Below are positions 11,280 to 20,625 of a DNA stretch of 64,000 bases, one piece after another. The DNA comes from Rhipicephalus microplus. Lineage: Eukaryota; Arthropoda; Arachnida; Ixodida; Ixodidae. The notes under the pieces are model-generated. The model was not told the DNA's origin. It made no database searches and saw nothing but the letters and a program-made list of their open reading frames with translations. Each line of letters starts with the position of its first letter. Position 1 is the stretch's first letter. The position numbers and the translations under genes were made by a program. The stretch is taken from NCBI RefSeq assembly GCF_043290135.1, contig NC_134709.1:68474456-68538455 (forward strand), written 5' to 3'.

Positions 11280-11526
11280 CCCCGCCGCGGTGGTCTAGTG
11301 GCTAAGGTACTCGGCTGCAGACCCGCAGGTCGCGGGTTCGATTCCCGGCTGCGGTGGCTGCATTTTCGATGGAGGTGAAAATGTTGTAGGCCCGTGTACT
11401 CAGATTTGGGCGCACGTTAAAGAACCCCAGGTGGTCGAAATTTCCGGAGCCCTCCACTACGGCGTCTCTCATAATCATATAGTGGTTTTGGGACGTTAAA
11501 CCCCACAAATCAATCAATCAATCAAT
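11280..11526 (+). mobile_element. Ruka tRNA-derived SINE, full length
   Basis: Full-length tick SINE. The head contains an A-box-like GTGGTCTAGTGGCTAAGG and a B box GGTTCGATTCC, as needed for RNA polymerase III. The body has the GCACGTTAAAGAACCCCAGG and CCACTACGGCGTCTCTCAT blocks. The tail is (ATCA)n after GGGACGTTAAACCCCACA. A 13-base target duplication CAT(T/C)AGGCGAGAA flanks it at 11266-11278 and 11527-11539 with one mismatch. It must have used the machinery of a LINE; the partner is not shown by the sequence. Confidence 0.95.
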
Positions 11527-11539
11527 CATCAGGCGAGAA

Positions 11540-12181
11540 ATCCGGCGCTGTCACAAAATGGTACTAAAGTAACACAAACCTAGAAACCGACAGAGTTTAT
11601 TCTGCACATCCGCCACCTGCTTCTCAAACGGCGCTTTTTCGTTCCTTCTGCAGTGATGCATTTCTGCTCACAACAATAATTGCCGCAATACTTATTGTGC
11701 CTCTCTTTGCTTTAACATTCCACGCATAGAACCTACGCGTCGCCACCGGCGTGTAAGCCGTTCTGTCCCATAAAGAAGCGAGTCCTTAAAATACATTCCC
11801 GTTCTTTCGCTCGTGGTTTCGTCCCGATAAACTTGATGGCCTAGGCAACGTGCGTGGATTCATTACCTTAGGTTTCTTATAAAACCCGAAGAGCGACCGT
11901 CGATGGCGTCGGGGCTTCAACACGAGGCGTTGCGCAAACAGAAGCATGAGATAACTTCATCGCATGACATCATCACGACGTCACTGGTTGCCAAATATAG
12001 TGGCTTCATCATGGTGCCACATGACGTATAGCATTACCATATAGGACATACCAGAGGCAGTGTAAAAAATAGGGGAACACTTCAGCTTCGCTTTCAGTAT
12101 AGAAGAACGTGATGGCGTAATGGGGCCCTGTGCGCAACGCCTTCTCAATTGCTAGCCTGGTTTTGGGTCTCGGTGGATGCC
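11540..12181. other. Intron between two SINEs, nothing recognised
   Basis: No frame of note, no repeat recognised. Confidence 0.35.
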
Positions 12182-12194
12182 TCAACCGTGTCGC

Positions 12195-12435
12195 ACGCCC
12201 CGCCGCGGTGGTCTAGTGGCTAAGGCACTCGGCTGCTGACCCGCAGGGCGTGGGTTCGAATCCCGGCTGCGGCGGCTGCATTTCAGATAGAGGCGGAAAT
12301 GTTGTAGGCCCGTGGACTCAGATTTGGGTGCACGTTAAAGAACCCCAGGTGGTCTAAATTTCCGGAGCTCTCCACTACGGCGTCTCTCATAATCATATGG
12401 TGGTTTTCGAACGCTAAACGCCACATAGCAATCAA
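12195..12435 (+). mobile_element. Ruka tRNA-derived SINE, full length
   Basis: Second full-length copy in the same orientation, 670 bases after the first. The B box reads GGTTCGAATCC. The target duplication TCAACCGTGTC is perfect over 11 bases (12182-12192 and 12436-12446). The tail is short (AATCAATCAA). Confidence 0.95.
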
Positions 12436-12446
12436 TCAACCGTGTC

Positions 12447-12785
12447 AGAAAGACAAGGAACGTCCGTGCCTACTGCAATTATTATTGTGAAGTGCGCACT
12501 ACGACGCAATTGTTCCTCTTGGAAACCAAATGAGGACCCAGTATACGCTTGCGTGAAGCTACTGGTAATGATTAGCGTGAAGCTACTGATAATGGTTAAA
12601 CATGTGTCGTGTGTGAGCCTTGTAATCAGAGAGCCCGCGCACTAGTTGCGCAATTCACATGTTCTGACACCTAGCGCGATGTTTCGGTTCTACTATGTGC
12701 AGTATCGCATGCGTTAGTGAGACTCGCTCCACGACATTACATTGTTGTGTTTGTTATTTTTTTTATTTTTTTGTCAAACATTTCA
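12447..12785. other. Intron, nothing recognised
   Basis: No feature recognised apart from a T-rich tract at 12755-12772 that borders the hairpin at 12786. Confidence 0.35.
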
Positions 12786-12841
12786 AAGCAATAGCGTAGC
12801 TCTGTTCTATCACATCATGGAACAGAGCTACGCTATTGCTT
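12786..12841. repeat. Perfect 22-base inverted repeat, 12-base loop
   Basis: Arms 12786-12807 (AAGCAATAGCGTAGCTCTGT..) and 12820-12841 pair perfectly; the loop is TATCACATCATG. Pairing continues outward for about 13 more bases with about four mismatches. A partial direct copy of the arm, AAGCAATAGCG, follows at about 12880. It lies just beyond the 3' tail of the intact LINE. Confidence 0.9.
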
Positions 12842-12913
12842 AAAACTGTTTTACACACAAAAAGAGTCACAAGCAATGGAAGCAATAGCGGAATAGGTGC
12901 GAAAAGTGTATAT

Positions 12914-12945
<32 letters not shown>

Positions 12946-12985
12946 ATACTCTCAATGCCATTTGCGGCGTTACAGAGAGGAGTGG

Positions 12986-15805
12986 TTACAAGTTAGAGAT
13001 GGCAGTCTTGAATGATGCATGATCAGGGTTGCTGGCGATGGAGGCAGGAAGGTGGTTCCATTCGGATGAAGTCTTCGGCACGTAGGAGTGGAAGTATATG
13101 TTGGTATGGCAGAGTGGCACATGGACTTTGAAGTTATGGTCGATGCGAGATGAAACGTAAGAAGGTGACGAGAACAATGTGCCCTTTATTTCAGGATTCA
13201 TAAAAAAAATTTTGTGAAAGAGACAGAGTCGGGCCTGTTTCCTCCTGTTAGAAAGGGTAGGAAGGTCTAGAGAATTTTTAATTGATGAGATGCTAGCGGT
13301 ACGGGAGTAATTAGCGACAATGAAGCGAGCTGAGCGATTTTGGATGGCTTCCAGTGCATTAACAAGTGAACAAGAATGAGGATCCCAGATTGATGAGGCG
13401 TATTCGAGTTTAGATCTGACTAGTGTTTTATAAAGAAGAAGTTTTAATGAAACAGGTGCTAATGAAAAGTTACGGCGCAAGAAGCCGAGAGTGCGGTTAG
13501 CATTGTTAATCACATAACTGACATGATTATTCCATGTTAAATTGTTATCTATGTGAACACCAAGATATTTGTAAGTATTGACAGACGACAACAGAAAATT
13601 AGAAATTGAATAAACAGGGCTAGTGCAGTCAGTACTTCCTCGAGAGATCCTCATTATTTTGCACTTGCCAATATTTAGTTTCATTGACCAGAGTGAGCAC
13701 CAAGATGTAATGTTGTCAAGATCAGATTGAAGTAGTGATGAATCATGAGAGTTAGTTATTATGCGGTAAATGACACAATCGTCGGCAAATAGCCTGATTG
13801 TTGATGTAATGCTGGATGGAAGGTCATTAATATAAATTAGAAAGAGTAAGGGTCCAAGGACAGAACCTTGCGGCACACCAGAGATTACTGAACAATTGCG
13901 TGAGTCATGATCGTTAGCTGTTACATGTTGGGTTCTGTTAGATAAGAAGCATTCGATCCATCGTAATGTGTTTGAGTCAATATTTAGCATGCTTAGTTTT
14001 AGTAGGAGTAAACGGTGAGAAACGGTGTCAAAAGCTTTTTGAAAATCAAGGAAAATGCAATCGATAATGGAGCCAGTGTCAGAAGCTGAAAATAAGTCGT
14101 TGGTGAAGAGAAGTAGTTGGGTTTCACATGAGTAGTGTTTCCTAAAACCATGCTGACTGTTGTGAAAGAAGTTATTTTCTTCGAGAAATATAATTAAGTT
14201 AGAATAGATTATGTGTTCGAGAAGCTTACATGGAATACTAGTCAAAGTGATGGGCCTGTAGTTAGAAGGATTAGATGAGTCACCTGGTTTAGGCACAGGA
14301 ACCACCTTCCCCGCCTTCCAGTCACTGGGCAATGAGGCATTTTGTAATGACTGTGAAAAGAGCTGTGAAAAAATGACTGAACAATAAGTGGCAGTCTGTT
14401 TGAGAAATTGGGGAGCGATTCCATCTATGCCAGGTGCCGAGGCTTTCATTTTTAATATGAGGTGAAATAGCCCCAATTGATCAATGATGATTGGTTCCAT
14501 TCGGGGATATCCAGGATCGGCTAGAATTGGTAAATGATTGGAGTTGTCAACGGAAAATGATTTTTTAAATACGTCTTGCAAAGCCTCGCAGCACCTGTCA
14601 CTTGCAATCGCCAAACCAAGTTCGTCACAAAGATCAATGTTCTTATTTTTTGGACCATTTACTAGACACCAAAACTTACGAGGGTTAGACTGTAGAAGAG
14701 AGGGAAGGGTATCGCTGAAGAAACTATGTTTAGCTACTGCATAAGCTTTTTTGTATTCTAATGTTGCGTTGTGATAAGCCGCCCATCTCTCCGTGGTGTC
14801 AGATGATGAAGCGCTGCGGTAAAGTCGTTTTTTTTTATTACGTAAGCGAAGAAGTGCTGATGTGAACCACGGAGAGCGGAACGCCGTTCGAACAGTTCGT
14901 AAAGGAACATAACAATCTATAAGTGAATTAAACTTATTTTTGAACGATACCCAGTTCTCCTCTACAGTGTTATCAGCGGCACATGCAATGTATTTTTCAG
15001 TGAAAACTTCCAACTCAGTACATATAGATGCATAATCAGCTTTCGCATAATCTTTTATAACTTTAGTTGCGTGCATAGGACGCTGTGGTTGCATTGCGCA
15101 GGTGAAGTGTACAATGCGATGATCACTAAGCCCGGGTAGGTAGTGAATCGATGAAATGACCGAAGGATTAGTTGTGAAAACCAAATCAAGTATATTTGAA
15201 GAAAATGCTGTGATGCGCGTGGGTTCATGGATTACTTGGGTTAAATTAAAATCATTGCATATGTTTAAAAAGCAATTACCTTCCGCTGAAAGACAGCTAG
15301 CCGTTCCATCCCCACTGCCCCAAGTAACTTCTGGGAAATTAAAATCGCCCATGACAAATATATGAGAATTTGGGTACCTGACAGAAACTGCGTGCAAACA
15401 GTCATGGAAGTTTTCGCAAAAGTCTGAGGGGCAGCGAGGCGGTCGGTAGCAAACGCACAAAATCACGTCCTGATACGCAAATCGAACGCACGCGCATACG
15501 ATTTCTAGTGGCGAACTTATGGGAACAATATGAGAGGAAAATCTATCTGATATCGCGATAAGAACACCGCCCCCTGTTCTTGTTATTCGATCTGATCTGT
15601 AAAAATTGTAGGTGTTTTTGCAGTGTAAAACCTCAGTGTTGCGAATTTTACTTGACAACCAAGTTTCTGTTAACACTACTATGTCCGCAGAACAGTCATC
15701 AATTATAGAAGATAACTCGTCACGTTTACTTAGCACACTTCTAATATTTGTAAACAAGACTGAAACTGGTTCAGGTGTTGTGGCACGTTTAGTAGGTTGG
15801 GATTG
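12986..15805 (-). CDS. LINE ORF2: AP endonuclease plus reverse transcriptase
   Basis: ORF2 nicks the target with its endonuclease and copies the element RNA there. Numbered from the TTG codon at 15757 (923 residues): endonuclease residues Asn4, Glu31, Asp138 and Asn140 (GDFNFPEVTW) and Ser211-Asp212-His213; RT blocks NYRPITLT, HGFRKHYSCETQLL, DFQKAFDTVSH, SGVPQGSVLGPLLF, the catalytic FADD at 657-660, and YKYLGVHIDNN; then a conserved C-terminal region to the TAA at 12986. All key residues are present and no stop breaks it. The frame is open from directly after the ORF1 UAG (15805), but no ATG precedes the endonuclease; the first in-frame Met is Met136. Entry by readthrough of the UAG, or reinitiation at a non-AUG codon, is inferred. 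The length is usual for CR1/L2 ORF2 proteins. Confidence 0.92.
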   Translation of the reverse strand, partial: QSQPTKRATTPEPVSVLFTNIRSVLSKRDELSSIIDDCSADIVVLTETWLSSKIRNTEVLHCKNTYNFYRSDRITRTGGGVLIAISDRFSSHIVPISSPLEIVCACVRFAYQDVILCVCYRPPRCPSDFCENFHDCLHAVSVRYPNSHIFVMGDFNFPEVTWGSGDGTASCLSAEGNCFLNICNDFNLTQVIHEPTRITAFSSNILDLVFTTNPSVISSIHYLPGLSDHRIVHFTCAMQPQRPMHATKVIKDYAKADYASICTELEVFTEKYIACAADNTVEENWVSFKNKFNSLIDCYVPLRTVRTAFRSPWFTSALLRLRNKKKRLYRSASSSDTTERWAAYHNATLEYKKAYAVAKHSFFSDTLPSLLQSNPRKFWCLVNGPKNKNIDLCDELGLAIASDRCCEALQDVFKKSFSVDNSNHLPILADPGYPRMEPIIIDQLGLFHLILKMKASAPGIDGIAPQFLKQTATYCSVIFSQLFSQSLQNASLPSDWKAGKVVPVPKPGDSSNPSNYRPITLTSIPCKLLEHIIYSNLIIFLEENNFFHNSQHGFRKHYSCETQLLLFTNDLFSASDTGSIIDCIFLDFQKAFDTVSHRLLLLKLSMLNIDSNTLRWIECFLSNRTQHVTANDHDSRNCSVISGVPQGSVLGPLLFLIYINDLPSSITSTIRLFADDCVIYRIITNSHDSSLLQSDLDNITSWCSLWSMKLNIGKCKIMRISRGSTDCTSPVYSISNFLLSSVNTYKYLGVHIDNNLTWNNHVSYVINNANRTLGFLRRNFSLAPVSLKLLLYKTLVRSKLEYASSIWDPHSCSLVNALEAIQNRSARFIVANYSRTASISSIKNSLDLPTLSNRRKQARLCLFHKIFFMNPEIKGTLFSSPSYVSSRIDHNFKVHVPLCHTNIYFHSYVPKTSSEWNHLPASIASNPDHASFKTAISNL

Positions 15806-15808
15806 CTA
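15800..15808 (-). promoter_or_regulatory. Candidate stop-readthrough site between ORF1 and ORF2
   Basis: The ORF1 stop is TAG at 15808-15806 and the next six bases are CAATCC. The tobamovirus readthrough rule is UAG followed by CARYYA; five of the six positions fit and the last is C. The frame stays open on both sides, for 322 or more codons before and 939 after. The context is seen; the function is inference. Confidence 0.5.
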
Positions 15809-16774
15809 GGAAGAGGGAAGAACACTGCTAGGAATATTGGTACTTGAAGGGGAAAGTGAAGAAGTAAATTCACGGGTAAGTTCACAAACGCTGTCGGTTT
15901 GACTGCAGTAAACGAAGCATTTTTTGTTAATGAATAACTTGTTGTAACGCACTGCAAACTGTTGACCAGTCGACTTTCCGTACTCGTACAATTTTTTACG
16001 CGTGTTCCTAGTTTCTTTGCAAAAATCTTCACTTAAGCTGACACCGATACCTTTTAATTTGGCCTTATTTGCCATAATGCTTTCCTTAACCTTAAAATTA
16101 GAAAGCTTTACAATTACAGGACGGCACTTCTTATTTGCGTATGAACCAAGCCTATGCGCACGTGAAATGGCATCGGTCGGCAGTTGGAGACCTAGAGTGG
16201 ACATAATCTCGCGAGCCTTATCTTCGGACTGCGACCATGTTTCGGCTGCAGCATCAGGTATTCCGAAGAATAGAAGGTTTTCTCGCCGTGACCTATCCTC
16301 GAAATCATCTAGGCGTGAACGTAATTCAGCGTTCGCCCCACGAACAGTATCACTTATAGTTTGCTGCAGGTTACTTGGAGGCATTTTGTCGAAGGAATTT
16401 ACACGAGCTTCTACAGCAACCAATCTTGAGTTAATATCTGACACAGTTTGCTCCAAAATCGCCTGACTGGACTTCAATTCATCAAGAACTGTTTTTAATT
16501 CTTTATGGCGTGCGTCAACGTGCGCATTAATTGCCTTCACGACTTCAGCCAGCTCATCAGGAAGACTAGAAGAATTATTGGGACCTGGATTGGATTCGAC
16601 GTCACCACTCAAAAGCAATAGTTTCACAACATGAACACATTCGCAAATACATAAAAAAAGTACACTTGGGCATGGTACAAGCAGCAGACACAGGTTGTTT
16701 GACTTTTTAGAGTGGCATGAGTGAAATTTACCAACCTGGAGTAGAAGAAAAAACGGGTTCTTAGTCGACTGCAT
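15806..16774 (-). CDS. LINE ORF1: 2A-like motif, coiled coil, L1-ORF1-like domain
   Basis: ORF1 should coat the element RNA. The frame is open from 17200, but the likely start is the Met at 16774 (MQSTKNPFFLLLQ), giving 322 residues; upstream Mets lie in the 5' repeat unit or the flank. A hydrophobic run (LCLLLVPCPSVLFLCICE) leads into SGDVESNPGP at 16609-16580, a perfect 2A motif (D-V/I-E-x-N-P-G-P), which in known cases makes the ribosome skip the Gly-Pro bond. After it come a heptad-rich coiled coil (about 55 residues from DELAEVVKAIN) and a region with RRENLLFFGIPD, ISRAHRLG and RPVIVKLSNF, matching the RNA-binding fold of L1 ORF1 proteins. It ends at UAG (15808-15806), in frame with ORF2. 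Skipping would separate an approximately 64-residue hydrophobic leader from the RNA-binding part. Confidence 0.88.
   Translation of the reverse strand: MQSTKNPFFLLLQVGKFHSCHSKKSNNLCLLLVPCPSVLFLCICECVHVVKLLLLSGDVESNPGPNNSSSLPDELAEVVKAINAHVDARHKELKTVLDELKSSQAILEQTVSDINSRLVAVEARVNSFDKMPPSNLQQTISDTVRGANAELRSRLDDFEDRSRRENLLFFGIPDAAAETWSQSEDKAREIMSTLGLQLPTDAISRAHRLGSYANKKCRPVIVKLSNFKVKESIMANKAKLKGIGVSLSEDFCKETRNTRKKLYEYGKSTGQQFAVRYNKLFINKKCFVYCSQTDSVCELTREFTSSLSPSSTNIPSSVLPSS
16580..16609 (-). other. 2A-like ribosome-skipping motif in ORF1
   Basis: The ten codons read SGDVESNPGP. The consensus for active 2A peptides is D(V/I)ExNPG followed by P, and every fixed position is present. Upstream is a Leu-rich stretch (HVVKLLLL), the usual setting of 2A peptides. 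Such motifs are known from the N-terminus of APE-type non-LTR elements in several animals. Activity here is inferred, not shown. Confidence 0.85.
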
Positions 16775-17182
16775 AGCTGCTGCTCGACCATGCCCACTGA
16801 AGTCGCGCGGGGGATGACGGCTGCTTATAAACTTGTGGCTGGGTGATGACGATGCTGATGAGCATTCGGAGATTATCGGAGTGACAACAGGCAGGCTTGT
16901 TGTGCTATCAAACACGGGGCACTGCCAAGCATGATTCCAAGCCGAAGAAGAAGACTGCAGAAGCGTTGGCGGTCCGCCCTGAACAACATGCACCCGTGAC
17001 GCGAGGCACCACGAAGAGAACCTCGCCGTGTCGTTCCAGTTGGAAGCGCCCTTCGAAGGTAGGTGAAAGCCGTCCGTTAGAGCTTCTTTGCAGGGGGCGG
17101 AAGCCAGCATCGTCAGCAACTGGAGTAGAAGAAAAAACGGGTTCTTAGTCGACTGCATAGCTGCTGCTCGACCATGCCCACT
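16736..17182 (-). repeat. 5' repeat of the LINE, 384-base period
   Basis: A 63-base block (AGTGGGCATGGTCGAGCAGC at its start, CTACTCCAG at its end, minus strand) occurs at 17182-17120 and again at 16798-16736, identical to the eye. The period is 384 bases, a multiple of three, and the intervening unit is open in the ORF1 frame. This resembles the 5' monomer-plus-tether layout of some LINE promoters, here with one unit. Confidence 0.8.
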
Positions 17183-17284
17183 CATATATATATCTCCCAA
17201 TTCAAGAACATTCTTTTATATGCTTCATTCTGAAGCACTATTTATTAAAACTTGGTTATTAAGAAAACGGTATGTTTGTGTCGA

Positions 17285-17640
17285 CGATTAATTGTCTCTG
17301 CGACGTATACCTGAAACAATAGAGCATTGCTTCGTGAGTCGCAAAGACCCCATTATATTCTGGAATGCCCTCCAGTGAACTCTTGAGACAACTTTTTTGT
17401 AATTCATTCCTACACAGTTCTATATCTTCTGCCAACATCTCTTGATGAAGTGCCGTACGATATGTTTTTCCTCGTCGGTATACACAGTCTGGTAAAGACG
17501 CGTATGCAGGACCGCAACGCCGAGCCGATCACCTCTTCACGCACACATTTCGTCGGAATGGCTATATTCACATAAAGGATGTGTATGACGAACGTAACTT
17601 TCGACCGGACTAGTACCCCATCTTGGTAAGGTGCTTAGCT
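17285..17640 (+). pseudogene. LINE C-terminal zinc-binding (zf-RVT-like) remnant
   Basis: Near 17310 the + strand reads RRIPETIEHCFVSRKDPIIFWNALQ by eye, then after stops and frame changes DEVPYDMFFLVGIHSLVKTRMQDRNAEP, and later IKDVYDERNFRPD. This is the order of the zinc-binding C-terminal region behind the RT in several LINE families; one metal ligand (the Cys after the Phe-Val) is already an Arg. It is a short dead fragment next to the 5' end of the intact LINE and is unrelated to it. Confidence 0.55.
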
Positions 17641-17699
17641 TTGCCACTTTTCTTGTGCAGCCCGCGATGACTAGACTATACGACGTGAGCATTCGAGTT

Positions 17700-18495
<796 letters not shown>

Positions 18496-18564
18496 AACAG
18501 TGCAACTATGTGCGGTACTATATGTAATATTTTAATACGCCTTCTATAAAATACAATTTAAAAA

Positions 18565-18795
18565 TATAGCCTAGCTCTGTGGAGGAACACCTGCTTGACA
18601 TGCAGACCGCCTGAGTTTGACCCTCACTCGGACCCGAAAATTTTTATTATTAATCATTTTTTCTTTCAATCTTGATTTTTTGGTCTTGGACAAGGGAATT
18701 TTTCGCTCACAATAACGGCGCCCACGCCGACACCAACGAGGACGTCGGAATTTCTGTGAAACTGGCTCTTTGACGCTATCGCGTTCATTTTAGAC
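18565..18795 (+). mobile_element. tRNA-derived SINE, non-Ruka family
   Basis: The head at about 18567-18645 reads TAGCTCTGTGG...GAACACCTGCTTGACATGCAGAC...GAGTTTGACCC, a tRNA-like D-arm/anticodon-arm/T-arm order with A-box- and B-box-like parts. The body ends in GACGCCCACGCCGACACC and CTTTGACGCTATCGCGTT. A minus-strand piece of the same tail lies at about 42900-43015. It differs from Ruka throughout the body. Confidence 0.65.
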
Positions 18796-19640
18796 AACAC
18801 CACTCTGTTATCTCCAGCCTATCCGACCAGAAATGGGCTGACCACCAAGCCCGCGGGATGCGACTGTTGGGCTGGTTCTGTCAGTCCCAACGTCGGAACC
18901 CTGAACGCGCTCTTGAGCTTCTTGCGGGGCATCGCATCGGTAGACGGCATTGGCGTCTCATCCGAAAGTTGTAATAGCTTCTGTTCTCATCGACGTGAAT
19001 GTTGCGTCTTCCTTTCACTTTAGTTCCTTGGCATTCCTATAGGCTTCGTTGCCTCTTGGTTTTATTGCGCTGTGTCTCACAGAGAAAGCAGCCCTCCATC
19101 CATCCCCCTTTTTTTTCGTGCACGCTGTCTGACATAGCATTCTTCTCTGGGAAAAAATGACCAGTTCCGAGCTTTCCAGAAAAGTAAGCACGATAATATA
19201 TCCCTGCTGTTGTAATTTGCGCGCCTAGCTTAACAACTCTCCTTTGATCTATGTTTTCTGCCGGCAAAGTGACTTCCAACATTCCATCAACCAGGATATT
19301 TTGCGCCGACATCGGCATGCATGAAACTTGCGCATGCGTCAAAGTTTCGCTTCATCTATACAGACTATATGCAAATAAGAGTTTCATTTCCCTACGCATT
19401 CATCCGCGCTTCTAGCAAGAAAGCCTTTGCGTGCTGCTAAAACTCGTGACGTACAGAGAGGTTTAACGCCAATTTTCGAGAAAACGTCTCACGAGGCACG
19501 CAGGCTTGAAGCTGGTTTTTAACCCAACGCTCCTGTCTGGTTGTCGAGTTAGGTTTGAGTCTCGGTCTCGTTAAAGTAGTGGTTCTTCTCTATCTTTTTC
19601 TCGCCCCAGTACTGGCTTGTTGTTGTTGTTGTTTCTCTTT
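18796..19640. other. No gene recognised
   Basis: A 58-codon open stretch at about 18800-18975 (plus: HHSVISSLSDQKWADHQ...) has no recognisable domain. Nothing else stands out. Confidence 0.35.
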
Positions 19641-19644
19641 TCTT

Positions 19645-19755
19645 TTAAATGCGAAGCATTTCTTTGCGAACTTCGGTGACATTGAGCGTATCTATTTATC
19701 TATCTATCTAGCCGCTTATGTTTGGGTGCTCTCGCGGCCACCCTGTTAACTTGGC
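19645..19755 (+). repeat. Short copy of the GCGAAGCATT-headed repeat
   Basis: The head AAATGCGAAGCATTT at 19648-19662 is followed by TTGCGAACTTCGGTGACATTGAGCG, a short (ATCT)n of about five units, and CCGCTTATGTTTGGGTGCTCTCG, which matches the sequence after the long array at 18018. The copy ends after about 110 bases. Confidence 0.75.
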
Positions 19756-19924
19756 GAGAACCAAAATTAGCACGGGAGGGTAAGGTGGTTTGACGAATAC
19801 GACGCGCTGGTCAAGACATGAATAATGTCAAAATCCCGTCGCGTACGTCGTCAAACACTTCCCGCCAGACAGTGGCACATACCCATGGTTGGGTATGTGC
19901 CGCTGGTATGCGGGTATGTGTCAT

Positions 19925-20180
19925 AGGTGATAGACAGTATCTACCCAGGAAGGACGAGAACACACATGGGATATTTTAACGCGTGAGTGGTAAGATACCC
20001 CATATCGGCAGCGTCGACCCAATGAAGGCATAGAATAAATGTCAGTGTTAAGAAAAACCTCACATGGGCTGAGTTCACCCCTCGACGAACGCAAATAATA
20101 AATTTCAGGGTCGCAGCAGGAATCGAACCCAAGCATTCTGCGTGGCTGTCAAGCATTCTACCACAGAGCTACGCCAGATC
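19925..20180 (-). mobile_element. tRNA-derived SINE, third family
   Basis: Read on the minus strand from 20176, the sequence TGGCGTAGCTCTGTGGTAGAATGCTTGACAG...GGGTTCGATTCCTGCTGCG has tRNA A- and B-box parts (TAGCTCTGTGG, GGTTCGATTCC) at the right spacing. The body towards 19925 shares no block with Ruka. The head is too diverged at the ends to be a working tRNA gene. Confidence 0.65.
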
Positions 20181-20519
20181 TTGGAACTGCTTTTCAAATA
20201 GATGGTTATCTTCGTGAAACGTCAATAATGGTTGCAGTGCTGCCTACCCAGTTTTCTAAACATCACTTATGTACTCCTTTGGTACAGCCGTCTCGTCGAG
20301 TTAACGTCAATTGTGGTGTGGATTTATGTAGCAGTCTCAAGGGCCAGCATCTTCGCGAGCATCAGCGCTTCATATCAGCTTCTGCAGTTGCTAATACGCA
20401 TGTTCCAGTTGACATGATTGCGAAGTGCAAACAACTGGTTCTATAAACATCCACAACTCTTCCACATATGTCTGTGCGTGCAATATTTGTACATATATTT
20501 AGCATCATTTCGTGACGTG

Positions 20520-20625
20520 TCGCTCCACAAAAAAGAAAAATCCAACATGGTCACCTTGCCTCTGCATGCTTCGCATAACGTCAATTCCCAGGTACGTGGG
20601 ACCTGCCGAATTTTTAGCGCTCGTT
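20520..20625 (+). repeat. 3' end of the GCGAAGCATT repeat family
   Basis: The block CATGCTTCGCATAACGTCA...GGTACGTGGGACCTGCC..AATTTTT matches 48571-48631, which closes the long copy of the family. The ATGCTTCGCA word is the reverse complement of the TGCGAAGCAT word in the family head. Confidence 0.6.

Larger units (their letters stand above)
12910..17182 (-). mobile_element. Apparently intact CR1/L2-like LINE with 2A motif and UAG-linked ORFs
   Basis: Complete-looking non-LTR retrotransposon of about 4.27 kb, antisense to the ROR gene in its long intron. Order on the minus strand: a 5' unit that repeats its first 63 bases 384 bases further on (17120-17182 and 16736-16798), ORF1 (coiled coil and L1-ORF1-like domain), one UAG, ORF2 (AP endonuclease plus reverse transcriptase), a short 3' UTR, and an (AAAT)n tail at 12910-12945. 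Both ORFs are uninterrupted apart from the UAG between them. There is no RNase H. I found no convincing target duplication: the flanks are both AT-rich. Clade assignment rests on the domain order, the FADD box and the C-terminal SYVPKTSSEWNHLP block. Confidence 0.9.

Noticed and set aside
11283..11355. Possible working tRNA gene in the Ruka heads
   Set aside because: The A and B boxes are present, but the heads continue into the SINE body, lack a proper acceptor stem, and are flanked by target duplications.
20111..20176. Possible working tRNA gene on the minus strand
   Set aside because: A- and B-box parts are good, but the acceptor stem does not pair and the sequence continues into a SINE-like body.
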